A DNA stretch of 64,000 bases from Curtobacterium flaccumfaciens pv. betae (GCF_026241855.1 NZ_JAPJDC010000002.1:1-64000); one strand, 5' to 3'; counted from the first letter of the stretch, positions 42,936 through 51,180 are shown. Program-made: numbers and translations. Notes: generated by a model not told the origin, from the sequence alone.

Positions 42936-43025
42936 AGGCGGTCGGTCAGACTGCGTCAGCACCTACCAAAGCTGTCGTTGCGATCGTCGGAACTCGTTGA
43001 GGGGACCAGCGAGAGGGAACCAACC

Positions 43026-43418
43026 ATGGCTCGAACCAGCACGAAGAAGGACAACCGCGAACGAGCACGTCAGCGCCGGGCAGAACTCGACGCTGAACGA
43101 GCCCGACGTGACGCCGCGATCGAAGAAGCCGCCTCGACGTTCTTCGACGCCAACGACGACCGGGACGAACTCATCGCCAAGCTCGACGCGATCGACGTGG
43201 ACCGCGCCCTCGCCGTCCAGTCCCTCGTGGAGCTGAAGGAGACCAACCCGCGGATCGCGCAGCTGCTCGACATTCCGGTGACGGAAGTGCGCCGCCTGCG
43301 AGACCTCGGCGCCGAGTCCGCCAGCCCGCGCGCGGACGATGGTGCGACGTCAGACGAGGAGGCCAGGGAGGGTTCCGTGGACTCGGAGCACGCGGGTGAA
43401 GCCGGGCAGGCGGCGTGA
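43026..43418 (+). CDS. Small charged helical protein, possible mobilisation accessory
   Basis: 130 aa from ATG 43026 behind GAGAGGGA. The N-terminal 40 residues are very rich in Arg/Lys/Glu, as in DNA-binding accessory proteins, and the middle has ARAxxSxVELKETNPRIAQLLDIPVTEVRRLRDLG, resembling an HTH. It is divergent from traA next to the candidate oriT, so a relaxosome helper (MobC-like function) is plausible. Overlaps the next GTG start. Confidence 0.6.
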   Translation: MARTSTKKDNRERARQRRAELDAERARRDAAIEEAASTFFDANDDRDELIAKLDAIDVDRALAVQSLVELKETNPRIAQLLDIPVTEVRRLRDLGAESASPRADDGATSDEEAREGSVDSEHAGEAGQAA

Positions 43419-44047
43419 ACGTCGGAGCGGCGATCGTCGCGTCCGCGGTCGGCGTCGCGTGGATCGTCTGGTACCTCGGGTGGCGGCTTCGCAGCCGGAC
43501 GGGTCTGCGCCGCACTGACCGGGCCCGGCGCGCGTCGAACGCTCTGATGGGGTGGGCTGCGTTCGAAGGGCTCGTGCTGACAGGCACCCTCGTGTGGACG
43601 CCTGCGCTCGGCGCGGTGCTCGTACTCCTGCCGCTCTGGCTGGTGCTGCGCGGAGTGATCGCGATCGTCGACCGCAGCGCCGAGCGCGCCGCGCAACGTC
43701 GCGACATGCTCAACGGGTATCCACCGGAACCGCGACCGGTCAGCTGGGACAACGTGCCCATGGTGGTCGTGCTCTGGTGGTTCGCGATCGCCTACGTCGG
43801 GGTCTTCCTGACGATCGTGTTCCTCGTCGCGTTCGCCGGCCCCGACGCGCTCGAGTCGGACCTCTCGACGAACGTGCTCATCGGCAGTGTCGCCGTGTGT
43901 GCCGTCCCGGCAATCGTGATCGGCGTGGTCCGTAAGCTTCGCCGCGATCAGGCGATCCGCGACTTCCAAGCCCTCACCGCCGGCATCGAGTCGCGAGTGC
44001 GGCTCGCTCAGGGCTCGCAGCCGGACGGCCCGCGCGACAAGCAGTAA
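43415..44047 (+). CDS. Membrane protein, unknown
   Basis: 210 aa from GTG 43415. Four or five membrane helices are visible (about 3-22, 44-80, 113-140 and 153-172), separated by a basic loop (DRSAERAAQRRDMLNGY). Coupled to the preceding gene by overlap. No family recognised. Confidence 0.6.
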   Translation: MNVGAAIVASAVGVAWIVWYLGWRLRSRTGLRRTDRARRASNALMGWAAFEGLVLTGTLVWTPALGAVLVLLPLWLVLRGVIAIVDRSAERAAQRRDMLNGYPPEPRPVSWDNVPMVVVLWWFAIAYVGVFLTIVFLVAFAGPDALESDLSTNVLIGSVAVCAVPAIVIGVVRKLRRDQAIRDFQALTAGIESRVRLAQGSQPDGPRDKQ

Positions 44048-44150
44048 GCACCGCCGGCCGCGCGTAAGCGGGCAGGCAAGATAGGAACCGACGGGCCCGG
44101 CGCCGCGATGCGCGGGGTGCTGTGGCCGTTAGGGATGAGGAGTCACGACG

Positions 44151-44384
44151 ATGGGTGCACGAGCCGCGATGGTCATCACCTGCGACGTCGTCGGCTGCGA
44201 CCAGGTCATCGTCCCGATAGCCGGACCCGACGACAACAGCAGCCGCACCGAAGCACGCGCCTACGCCCGCACCCGCGGGTGGACGACAGCCGACCGCTCC
44301 CCCAGCTGGACCGACACCTGTCCCGCGCATGCCGGTGACGTCGTCGCTCGGACCGCTGGCCAGGTTGGGGCCTCTGGCCGTTAG
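44151..44384 (+). CDS. Small Cys-containing protein
   Basis: 77 aa from ATG 44151 with a GAGGAG ribosome site about 15 bp upstream. The sequence CDVVGC near the start and DTCPAHAG near the end could form a metal site (C-x4-C ... C-x-x-H). Found in plasmid accessory regions; no family name given. Confidence 0.5.
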   Translation: MGARAAMVITCDVVGCDQVIVPIAGPDDNSSRTEARAYARTRGWTTADRSPSWTDTCPAHAGDVVARTAGQVGASGR

Positions 44385-44394
44385 GTGTCGGTGG

Positions 44395-44895
44395 TCACCA
44401 GAGCGTCGGGGTGTCTGGCGCGATCCCTGTGCGGCACGCACGGATTGCTGCCGGGTCCCACCCGTGATCCCGGAACGCTTCGCGGAGCTCACGAGACAGC
44501 GTCACTCGTTCGCCGCGCTGTAGGCCGGCCATCCGAACCGCGGTCGCCCCGTTGCGGTGACGGCCGCGCTGCACACGCTCGAGCATGTTCCCTCGGTGCG
44601 TACCCGGTGCCAAGTGCGACACCGAGTTGTCGACGTCGACGTGGACGCACAACGGGATATCGCAGGCGTGCAGCAGCAGCACCGTCGGGTGCAGCGCCGT
44701 GCCAGTGAGGTGTTCATACAGCCACCGCTGCGGCCGCATCGCACGCTGACCACCGTCGGGTTGCGGAACCCAGAAACGGCCGTAGCCGTCGTCTCCAATG
44801 GCACCGGTCCAGATCCAGCAGTCACTGGGCGCCGGCCCCCGCACGACGTGCGAGAAGAAGCGTTCCTCAGCGCTCACCGGAGTCGGCCCGCTCAT
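44395..44895 (-). CDS. HNH endonuclease-like protein
   Basis: 166 aa from ATG 44895. DCWIWTGAIGDDGYGRF, RPQRWLYEHLTG and LHACDIPLCVHVDVDNSVSHLAPGTHRGNM match phage/homing-type HNH proteins (C..C zinc, H and N). Basic residues end the domain (QRGRHRNG). Likely a site-specific DNA nuclease or homing passenger. Confidence 0.7.
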   Translation of the reverse strand: MSGPTPVSAEERFFSHVVRGPAPSDCWIWTGAIGDDGYGRFWVPQPDGGQRAMRPQRWLYEHLTGTALHPTVLLLHACDIPLCVHVDVDNSVSHLAPGTHRGNMLERVQRGRHRNGATAVRMAGLQRGERVTLSRELREAFRDHGWDPAAIRACRTGIAPDTPTLW

Positions 44896-44935
44896 GGACC
44901 GGCGCTGACGTCGGGACAGAACGGGAATCGCCCAA

Positions 44936-45166
44936 TCACGCCAGCAGCAGGATCGCGAAAACGACCGCGATGACACCGACGATCGCGCATCCGATCCACA
45001 GTCTTACGATGACCGGGCTATGCCGCGCGCTCGGGACGGTGAACCACCCGACGACGCCGGCGATCGCTACGACGGCCGCGACGACGGCTAGGCCAACACA
45101 CCAGCGCCCAAGGGTCTCGAAGATGGGCAGCGGCGGACGGATGGGCCGGGTATCGAGTCCGTTCAT
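44936..45166 (-). CDS. Small two-helix membrane protein
   Basis: 76 aa from ATG 45166, overlapping the preceding gene's stop. Two membrane helices (about 21-43 and 54-76) follow a proline-rich start (IRPPLPIFETLGRW). No family recognised. Confidence 0.55.
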   Translation of the reverse strand: MNGLDTRPIRPPLPIFETLGRWCVGLAVVAAVVAIAGVVGWFTVPSARHSPVIVRLWIGCAIVGVIAVVFAILLLA

Positions 45167-45618
45167 AGCTGGCAGCCTTCCGTTTGGGACGCGTACTGGG
45201 GGAACATGCGGTCCATCGTTGCTTCGTGGCGTGCGGCGCGGTCGTCCTCGCCGCGGACGCGGGAGATCTCCGCGAACGTGGCGCGGTCCGGTTCGGCGGG
45301 GGCGGGTCGGCGGCACATCTCGGCGTAGTACCGGTTGGCGTCGTGCTCGGCCTGCTCGAGGCGGGCCCGTAGTTCGAGGACCTCTGCGATGAGCGCCGGG
45401 GCGGCCATCTGGAACCCGACCATGTAGCCGGCCTCCCACACCTGCCGCTGCTCGTCGGTGAGCTCCCACTCGCGGACGTTCTCGGTCGGGTCGGCGGTCG
45501 CAGCGTCGATGGCGCGGAACGCGGCCACGGTATCGCCGGCGTAGAGCTCGTCGACGGCGTCACGGGTGGACTGCTGCACGATGTCAGGGCGGACGGCGGT
45601 CGGACGCTCGAGGGTCAT
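45163..45618 (-). CDS. Unknown soluble helical protein
   Basis: 151 aa from ATG 45618. It is acidic and helical, with WELTDEQRQVWEAGYMVGFQMAA and a coiled-coil-like LELRARLEQAEHDANRYYAEMCRRP. Coupled to the small membrane gene downstream by a 4-bp overlap. No family recognised. Confidence 0.55.
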   Translation of the reverse strand: MTLERPTAVRPDIVQQSTRDAVDELYAGDTVAAFRAIDAATADPTENVREWELTDEQRQVWEAGYMVGFQMAAPALIAEVLELRARLEQAEHDANRYYAEMCRRPAPAEPDRATFAEISRVRGEDDRAARHEATMDRMFPQYASQTEGCQL

Positions 45619-45623
45619 CGTAA

Positions 45624-45872
45624 TCACGCGGCCGCGCTCGAGGCGAGTTCGCCGATCTTGTCGGGGCGGAACCCGCTCCAGGAGCCGGTCTCCGTGTCGG
45701 TGACGACGATCGGGGCGTTCATGCCGAGGGTGGTCTTCCACTCTTCGATCTGCGCCTGGTCGACGTCGTCGAGGATCGCCTCGGTGTACTCGATGCCGGC
45801 GGAGTCGAGGGCACGCTCAGTGGCCAGGCACATGCCGCAGAAACCAGACTTGGTGTAAACCGTGATGCTCAT
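45624..45872 (-). CDS. nrdH: NrdH-like redoxin
   Basis: 82 aa from ATG 45872. The glutaredoxin fold starts SITVYTKSGFCGMCLATERAL with the C-x-x-C active site (C11/C14) and ends with WSGFRPDKIGEL, the NrdH W-S-G-F-R-P-D signature. NrdH normally reduces class Ib ribonucleotide reductase using thioredoxin reductase; plasmid and phage copies are common. The C-G-M-C replaces the usual C-x-Q-C. Confidence 0.85.
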   Translation of the reverse strand: MSITVYTKSGFCGMCLATERALDSAGIEYTEAILDDVDQAQIEEWKTTLGMNAPIVVTDTETGSWSGFRPDKIGELASSAAA

Positions 45873-46226
45873 CGAAATCACCTTCCGAAAGTTTGTGATG
45901 CAGTGGGGGCCCCTCCCCCGTTGCATGCTTCTATTCTATAACGCGCGGGCCTATATCGGTACCTTTTTCCGCACATTCTTCTACTATTTTCTGCCGATCG
46001 GCACACCTGTTGCCAACCTATGCACCTGCATTGTTTGACACCAGGGCATGACGTTTACGAACGTACGGCTGGGGCATCGATAACAGCGGGAGGGCTGGGA
46101 ATCCCCAGGAGCATTGAACCGGTAACGCAATCACCGGAAGCCGTTAGGAGTAGCGGGCTGCGCATTCCTGAACTGTGTCGTCCCGGCGCTTTTCACCATG
46201 TCGCCGACCGCCACCGTCCCGGCGGG
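45873..46226. other. Gene-free AT-rich stretch with a hairpin upstream of nrdH
   Basis: 354 bases with no convincing gene. A hairpin at 45898-45926 (ATGCA...TGCAT flanking GGGGG-CCCCT-CCCCC) lies in the nrdH leader. The rest is A/T-richer than the surroundings and may hold promoters, none resolved. Confidence 0.45.
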
Positions 46227-46667
46227 TCAGCCCGTGACGGGGTGCAGGGTGCTGGTCGCGGTGGTGGCCACGGTGACGTCGTCGTGGTCGCACTCCCAGA
46301 ACACGGATCGGATCTCGTCGGCGATCGCTTCGGGCAGCTGCTCGTTCGTCCATGCCGTCGACGGGAACGACACCGTGACGGTGACCGTGGTCATCGGGTC
46401 GGTGGAGGACGGGCCGTGCCCGGCCCCGCCCCACTCGTACTGCCAGGCGAAGCCGACTTCACCGGTGGGTCCGCCGCCGTGGACATCGAATGCGGCGCGG
46501 TGTTCGTCGTCGGTGTGGTTCGGGCGGCGGGTGCAGTGCCATTCAAGGCCGCCGACGTCGTACGTCGTCGCTGCGCACTCGGCGCCGGTCGGGTCGAGGT
46601 CCGCGGCGGGAGCTGCAGAGTCGATCTGCTCGCCGATGGTGGCGGGGCGTTCGTAGGTGATGTGCAT
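46227..46667 (-). CDS. Unknown protein with Cys/His-rich middle
   Basis: 146 aa from ATG 46667. Contains ECAATTYDVGGLEWHCTRRPNHTDDEH, a possible C..C..H..H metal site, and a C-terminal alternating strand segment (TVTVTVSFPSTAWTNEQLP). No family recognised. Confidence 0.55.
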   Translation of the reverse strand: MHITYERPATIGEQIDSAAPAADLDPTGAECAATTYDVGGLEWHCTRRPNHTDDEHRAAFDVHGGGPTGEVGFAWQYEWGGAGHGPSSTDPMTTVTVTVSFPSTAWTNEQLPEAIADEIRSVFWECDHDDVTVATTATSTLHPVTG

Positions 46668-46778
46668 GAGGGGCGTTCCTCTCTAGGCTTCGTGGCCGGG
46701 TGCACGCTTGGTCGGCGGTCGCACCCTGTGGGAAAGGGGGCCGCGTCGCCGTCGCTATCGGCGGCGCGGCCCGCCCGG

Positions 46779-47315
46779 CTACTGGTGGGCCGGGGTGGGG
46801 GTGAGGTCGACGCGTTCGAGAACGAACCGGACCGCGGACCATGCCGACAGGTTCGGGTGCGCCCACCCGCGGCCGCCGGCGCTGAAGTCCTCGGCGCGGC
46901 CGTCGGTGAGGTCGTGGTGGCCGTTGAGGGTGCCGTGCTCGTCGCAGATGACGAGGTGCCGCATGCTGCTGTCCTCGCGGATCACCCGCTGTGCGGCCAG
47001 GTGGCCCGCGGGCGAGTAGTTGCGGGCACAGCTGTATCGGACTTCGGTCGGCAGCTGGTCGACTTCGCCCGCGACGAGGGTGGTCACGTGTTCGTCGTAG
47101 GAGTCGGTCTGGCCGTTGAACGATCGTCCCTGGAACTTTCGCGTGATGGCGTCGACCTGTAGCCAGGTGGGGCCGTCGTCGTAGGTGACGTTGATCCACG
47201 CGGCCGCGGTGCCGGTGGCGCAACGAACGGAGAACTTCACGCCGGGGAACGTGGTCCGCAGCTCCTTGCGGAGCAGCGCGGCGACGTCCTTGGTCGGGAT
47301 GATGGTGCTGGTCAT
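46779..47315 (-). CDS. LPD29-domain protein (large polyvalent protein-associated)
   Basis: 178 aa from ATG 47315. The start KDVAALLRKELRTTFPGVKFSVRC..GTAAAWINVTYDDGPTW and the FNGQTDSYDEH segment fit the LPD29 domain, found mostly in proteins of phages, plasmids and mobile elements; function unknown. The C-terminal half (ICDEHGTLNGHHDLTDGRAEDF) is not assigned. Confidence 0.7.
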   Translation of the reverse strand: MTSTIIPTKDVAALLRKELRTTFPGVKFSVRCATGTAAAWINVTYDDGPTWLQVDAITRKFQGRSFNGQTDSYDEHVTTLVAGEVDQLPTEVRYSCARNYSPAGHLAAQRVIREDSSMRHLVICDEHGTLNGHHDLTDGRAEDFSAGGRGWAHPNLSAWSAVRFVLERVDLTPTPAHQ

Positions 47316-47356
47316 GGGGTGCCCCTCACTGGGTGTGATCGGTGATGATGGGTGGA

Positions 47357-47391
47357 GCGGGAGGGGGCAATTACGACTTGTCCCCTCCCGC
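47357..47391. terminator. 10-bp stem hairpin terminator
   Basis: GCGGGAGGGG (47357-47366) pairs with CCCCTCCCGC (47382-47391). It lies just after the stop of the minus-strand gene at 47398. Confidence 0.6.
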
Positions 47392-47397
47392 GTTGGA

Positions 47398-47604
47398 TCA
47401 CTCCGCGGGTGGCGTGTAGGTGATCGTGTCGACGAACGTGGCGAGTTCGATGCCCTCCAGGACGGCCGTGTTCGTGAGCGTCCAGCCCAACGACGCGGCG
47501 GTCTTGAGTTCCGCGGATCGCTCTCGCAGAGCCGCCGTCCTCGCTTCCGTTGCGTCGTCCGCCTTGCTAACTGCGGTGACAATGGTTTCGATCTGATATC
47601 GCAT
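47398..47604 (-). CDS. Small protein behind structured leader A
   Basis: 68 aa from ATG 47604, preceded by a GA-rich ribosome site (GAGAGGGAGAGGAAG). It is a mostly helical, soluble protein (RYQIETIVTAVSKADDATEAR; LRERSAELKTAASLGW). Its leader contains the structured element at 47631-47819. It does not resemble the gene behind leader B. No family recognised. Confidence 0.6.
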   Translation of the reverse strand: MRYQIETIVTAVSKADDATEARTAALRERSAELKTAASLGWTLTNTAVLEGIELATFVDTITYTPPAE

Positions 47605-47630
47605 TTGTTCTTCCTCTCCCTCTCGTTTTT

Positions 47631-47819
47631 TTGCCGTGAAGGCGACTTGTCGCCGCTAGGACGGGAGGGTGTAGTGCAACCCGAAGGGCGGAGGGGGAGA
47701 GAATTTCGGCGCGAAATAAGGGAGCGAAGCGACCGCGTGCCGAAAATCTCGGAGGATCCGGCGGCTTGCCGCTTGCGCGGAACCCGGATGGACGTACGCT
47801 GCCGAAGGCTTCACGGCAA
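47631..47819 (-). ncRNA. Structured RNA element, copy A (5' leader of the 47398-47604 gene)
   Basis: The outer stem pairs GCCGTGAAG (47633-47641) with CTTCACGGC (47809-47817). Inside are hairpin GGCGAC-TT-GTCGCC (47641-47654), a conserved TAGGACG, a GTGCAA box and a long hairpin with GAGAATTTCGGC and GCCGAAAATCTC arms. The 3' side has a conserved GCCGAAGGCTTC. The same architecture is at 50800-51007 with different bases in the stems but pairing kept, so selection on structure is likely. It ends 28 nt before ATG 47604 on the minus strand. One G·U wobble in copy B (a plus-strand pair) leaves the transcribed strand open. Confidence 0.6.
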
Positions 47820-47951
47820 AGAAACGGGCCGGAGGCCCAGACAGTGCCGGCGAAGTCGGTTCCACCCGGAGCGAAGCGACTCCCGGCCTCCGGCCGGAAG
47901 CCCTGCCCCGGAAACCCTGTCCGCTACTGTGTGGGCGATTCAGGGGGTCAC

Positions 47952-48587
47952 ATGAAGCGACGACAACGACGGGTACCCGTCCCGTCTGCTGCAACGCTCG
48001 GAGTGCGTGCCGGCGGGGTGCGAGATGTTCCTCGCCTCACGGTTTGGTCCTGGCGCATGGTGCCGCGCAACCCGGTCTACGTCTGGCTCATCGTCGGGGT
48101 CGCGGCGATCTCGTGTGTGGGAATGCTGCTGTTCGGAGATCCGCTGTGGATAGCGCTTGCTATCGCACCGATTGTCGCGGTCCTCACGGCGTTCACGATC
48201 ACCGCGGCGTCAGGACTCGCGTGGGCCTGCCTCGCTTTGGGCCGACACACGGTGATCTATATGACCGCCGACGCTGCGCTGAGCTTGTCGACCGGCATCG
48301 ACCGTCGGGGGCAACCTCGCTGGCAGGTTTTCGAGCACCTTGCCCGCGATCGGGGCGGCTACGGGCGTGCACTGCGAGACCAGATCGCGCCCGGCATCTG
48401 TGCGGCGGCCGACCACGCCGGCGTCCCGATCATGGCGACGGCGGTCGATCGGCGCGTCCTCGGGATCTACCTCAACACCCTCGCCGCGTTCGAAGTTGAG
48501 CGGTGGAAGGGCCGCAGGGTCATCCGCTGGCCGCGACAGGCTGCGGACGTGAGCCAGGCGCCTACCGGGAACCTGTCGGCCTCCTAG
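47952..48587 (+). CDS. Unknown protein with membrane segment
   Basis: 211 aa from ATG 47952. Two membrane helices (about 40-57 and 60-93) lie between a basic start (KRRQRRVPVPS) and a C-terminal soluble part (TVIYMTADAALSLSTGIDRRGQPRWQVFEHLARDRGGYGRAL; VDRRVLGIYLNTLAAF) that is faintly GNAT-like. No family assigned. Confidence 0.55.
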   Translation: MKRRQRRVPVPSAATLGVRAGGVRDVPRLTVWSWRMVPRNPVYVWLIVGVAAISCVGMLLFGDPLWIALAIAPIVAVLTAFTITAASGLAWACLALGRHTVIYMTADAALSLSTGIDRRGQPRWQVFEHLARDRGGYGRALRDQIAPGICAAADHAGVPIMATAVDRRVLGIYLNTLAAFEVERWKGRRVIRWPRQAADVSQAPTGNLSAS

Positions 48588-48771
48588 GCGCTGTTTAGCG
48601 CGGCGCCGCTCTGCGGTGTCGTCGCGATGCGAGCTCCGTCGAGCAGCGCCGGGGTCGGGGAGGGGGCGGGGCCCCTTGCCGCGGCGGCGGAGCCGTCGCG
48701 CAGCCACGGACACCAGGACGGCCCGATGCGACACCTACGGGCCGGAATGGGACACGAACCGGGGCCGGGTG

Positions 48772-48804
48772 GGCGTGGGGGCCGCTGGCTGCGACCCCCA
48801 CGCC
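48772..48804. terminator. Hairpin terminator after the ParB-like gene
   Basis: GGCGTGGGGG (48772-48781) pairs with CCCCCACGCC (48795-48804). It lies 8 bp after the stop of the minus-strand ParB-like gene. Confidence 0.6.
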
Positions 48805-48811
48805 GGTTCAC

Positions 48812-50275
48812 CTACTCGGCGGTCGTGGCCTCGCCGTCCTCCGGCTCTGCGTCGGGCTGGATGCCTGCGGCGATCTTCTCGACCGGGCTGAGTGGGTAGC
48901 CCCACGCGGCCAACTGGTTGAGGTAGCCGCGGGAGTCGGCGTCCGGGGTGCGCCACCACTCACGGTTCGCCGTGTTCTCGAACCCGGCGAACACCACCGC
49001 GAGGGACATGTGCAGCCCCTTCGCGGGGTGCTGCTCGACCCACTGGGAGAGCGTGTCGCCGTCCCACCCGCTCGACTCGATGCCGAGCAGACTGCGGGCG
49101 CTCACCATGCCGGAGGCGTACCGGGTGTTGGCGTGGCGCGTGAGCGCGATCGCCAGGAACCGGGCGGCGTCCTTCGGCGCGTTCTTGCGCTGCAGGAGCG
49201 TCGCAACGAACTCGCGGCGCACGTCGTCGGCGGCGTCCCACGCCTTGTTGTTGGCGACCAGGAGCCGACGTGCGGCCTTCCGTTCCTCCGCCTCGGCTTC
49301 GGCGTCCGCGTCGGACTTCGGCTCGGCCGGGGTCGACGCCGGGACGCCGACGCCGATGCGCCCGACGCGGAGCGTGTGGACGTTCGGCGTCGCGCACACG
49401 GGAACGGCGACGACCTCGCCGTACTGTCGCACCTCGTACGCCGCGCCGGGGCACTCGGCGTGCTCGTCCTCGGTGATCGGGGTTCGGTCGTCGTAGGCGA
49501 TCACGTCGTCACCGGCGTTGGTGAACCGGGACAGCGGTGCGTAGTCGTCGTCATCGGTCACAACCCGCTTGCCCGCTGCGGTCAGTTCCGCGGTGAGCGC
49601 GTCCACCGCGGCGGCACGCTCCCGGTCACGGCGGAGGCGCGCAGCGACGTGGGCCAGTTCGTCGTCGTCGTAGCCCTCCGCAATCCACTCCGTCAGTTCG
49701 GTGACTGCTTCGTCGTCGCCGTCGAACTCGGCCAGCAGCAGCGCCTGGGTGAACGTCGCCTGCCCGGACGCCACGGCCGTGGCTGCCGCGTCCGACTTCG
49801 CGACGGTCAGGGTCTGCTTCACGGCGTCACGCTTCGTGCCTGTCTCGCGGGCGATCGCGGTGACCGACAGGCCCTCGATTTCCAACTGGCGGTACGCCGC
49901 CAGGCGGTCGCCGTCCGACAGGGCGGTGCGGCGCTCGTTGGCGACCAACTGCTCCGCGATCCGCTTGGCGGTGCTGTCGTCACGGGCCGTGACGAACACC
50001 GGGACGGCCACAGCAGCCTCGCGGGCGGCGAGGACGCGCATCTGCCCGTCGCGGACCAACACAGCCCCGTCAGCGTTCCGGTAGCCGATGGTCGGCAGGA
50101 GCACCCCGTGACGCTTCACGGAGGCTAGGAACGCCGGGTCGAGGTCGGCCGCGGTGCGGACGTTGTTCTCGATCACCACGTCCGCCGCGGGGACGTGCAC
50201 CAGGTCGACGCCGCTCGCGTCGGGCTGGGGCTGGTCGGTCAGGTGGGTGACGGTGATGTGTTCTGCAATGCTCAT
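48812..50275 (-). CDS. ParB/Spo0J-like protein with large C-terminal extension
   Basis: 487 aa. The ParB N-terminal domain has VVIENNVRTAADLDPAFLASVKRHGVLLPTIGYRN and VRDGQMRVLAAREA, corresponding to the GxR/CTP-binding region, and an HTH with TAIARETGTKRDAVKQTLTVAKS. A central acidic linker and a C-terminal helical domain (AARFLAIALTRHANTRYASG) follow. The gene stands far from parA, with its own neighbours, so it may be a regulatory ParB-like protein (KorB/ParB-nuclease family) rather than the segregation partner. Confidence 0.8.
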   Translation of the reverse strand: MSIAEHITVTHLTDQPQPDASGVDLVHVPAADVVIENNVRTAADLDPAFLASVKRHGVLLPTIGYRNADGAVLVRDGQMRVLAAREAAVAVPVFVTARDDSTAKRIAEQLVANERRTALSDGDRLAAYRQLEIEGLSVTAIARETGTKRDAVKQTLTVAKSDAAATAVASGQATFTQALLLAEFDGDDEAVTELTEWIAEGYDDDELAHVAARLRRDRERAAAVDALTAELTAAGKRVVTDDDDYAPLSRFTNAGDDVIAYDDRTPITEDEHAECPGAAYEVRQYGEVVAVPVCATPNVHTLRVGRIGVGVPASTPAEPKSDADAEAEAEERKAARRLLVANNKAWDAADDVRREFVATLLQRKNAPKDAARFLAIALTRHANTRYASGMVSARSLLGIESSGWDGDTLSQWVEQHPAKGLHMSLAVVFAGFENTANREWWRTPDADSRGYLNQLAAWGYPLSPVEKIAAGIQPDAEPEDGEATTAE

Positions 50276-50300
50276 GGTCTTGATACGCTTTCCGGTAGTG

Positions 50301-50353
50301 ACCGGGTGCGGGTCCTGGCAATTAGTGGTTGTCGGGAACTCCGCACCCGGTCT
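50301..50353. other. Long hairpin between ParB-like gene and gene behind leader B
   Basis: GACCGGGTGCGG (50301-50312) pairs with CCGCACCCGGTC (50342-50353) around a 29-base interior, followed on the plus side by a T-run. It lies after the stop of the minus-strand gene at 50380 and upstream of the ParB-like gene. It could be an attenuator or terminator. Confidence 0.5.
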
Positions 50354-50379
50354 TTTTCTATGGGTGGGACTGCTGGGTG

Positions 50380-50775
50380 TTACTGCTGGCGGAACACTGC
50401 GGACAGTGCTTCCGCCCGGGTGAGCGCCGTTCGTGCATGTTGGAAGGCGCGCATGACGGCCGTGTACTGATCCGGCGACAGCGACCGGGTGTCCCCGGCT
50501 TCGTCGTAGGTCAGGAACAGGACCGTCCCGTACAGCGGCGACGCCGCCCGGGAACGCCCGAGGTCAACCGCTGCGACGGTGGCGAGGTCGTTGCGCTCCC
50601 CCGCGTACATGCCCTCGTCATCGATCCACGCGTCGATCCGGCCGTCGAGGCGGACCACGTCCACCAGGCGGCACCCGATCTGCTCCCGCGTGCCCTGCAG
50701 GGTCGACTCACGTGCGTTCACGACGACGCCTTCAACCGCACCATCTGCGGTCGCTCGAATACCCATCAACTTCAT
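50380..50775 (-). CDS. Unknown protein behind structured leader B
   Basis: 131 aa from ATG 50775 (ATG AAG TTG ATG GGT); a start at 50766 is also possible. The ribosome site AGGGAGAGGAAGAGG is nearly the same as at 47604. The sequence has VEGVVVNARESTLQGTREQIGCRLVDVVRLDGRIDAWIDDEGMYAGERND and a helical end (AVMRAFQHARTALTRAEALSAVFRQQ). Possibly a small OB- or SH3-like fold. No family recognised. Confidence 0.6.
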   Translation of the reverse strand: MKLMGIRATADGAVEGVVVNARESTLQGTREQIGCRLVDVVRLDGRIDAWIDDEGMYAGERNDLATVAAVDLGRSRAASPLYGTVLFLTYDEAGDTRSLSPDQYTAVMRAFQHARTALTRAEALSAVFRQQ

Positions 50776-50799
50776 TTCCTCTTCCTCTCCCTTTCGTTG

Positions 50800-51007
50800 T
50801 TTGCCCGGGAAGGCACGTAGTGCCGATAGGACGAGGAGCCGGGGTGCAAGCCCAAAGCGGCGACGCTCCGAGAAGTTTCGATCGGCGCCGTCCATTGACG
50901 GAGGAGATGAGCCCGACGGTGCCGGTCGAAAGTTCTCGCGTGCGGCGGTGGCGACGGCTTGCGGCCCGGAACCTCGTCCGTACAATCGCCGAAGGCTTCC
51001 CGGGCAA
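50800..51007 (-). ncRNA. Structured RNA element, copy B (5' leader of the 50380-50775 gene)
   Basis: The outer stem pairs GCCCGGGAAG (50803-50812) with CTTCCCGGGC (50996-51005), extended by TTT/AAA. Then follow GGCAC-GTA-GTGCC (50812-50824), TAGGACG, GTGCAA and a long hairpin with CGAGAAGTTTCGATCGGC and GCCGGTCGAAAGTTCTCG arms. A further stem GGACGAGG (50829-50836)/CCTCGTCC (50972-50979) is present here. The layout matches copy A although most stem bases differ. The closing stem ends 27 nt before ATG 50775, almost the same distance as in copy A. Confidence 0.6.
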
Positions 51008-51180
51008 ACAACGAACCCGTCAGGGTTCGACAAGCACTGGCCGGCTTGCCGGCTCCCCTCAGACAAGATCAGCCCGCCGAAGGCGGCCCGCTCAGACCAG
51101 AACAGGCCGCCGCCGGCGGTCCGCTTGGATCCCGCGTGCTTGAGGAGCTCGCCGGCGCGCAGAGACCAGCGAACGTGAAG

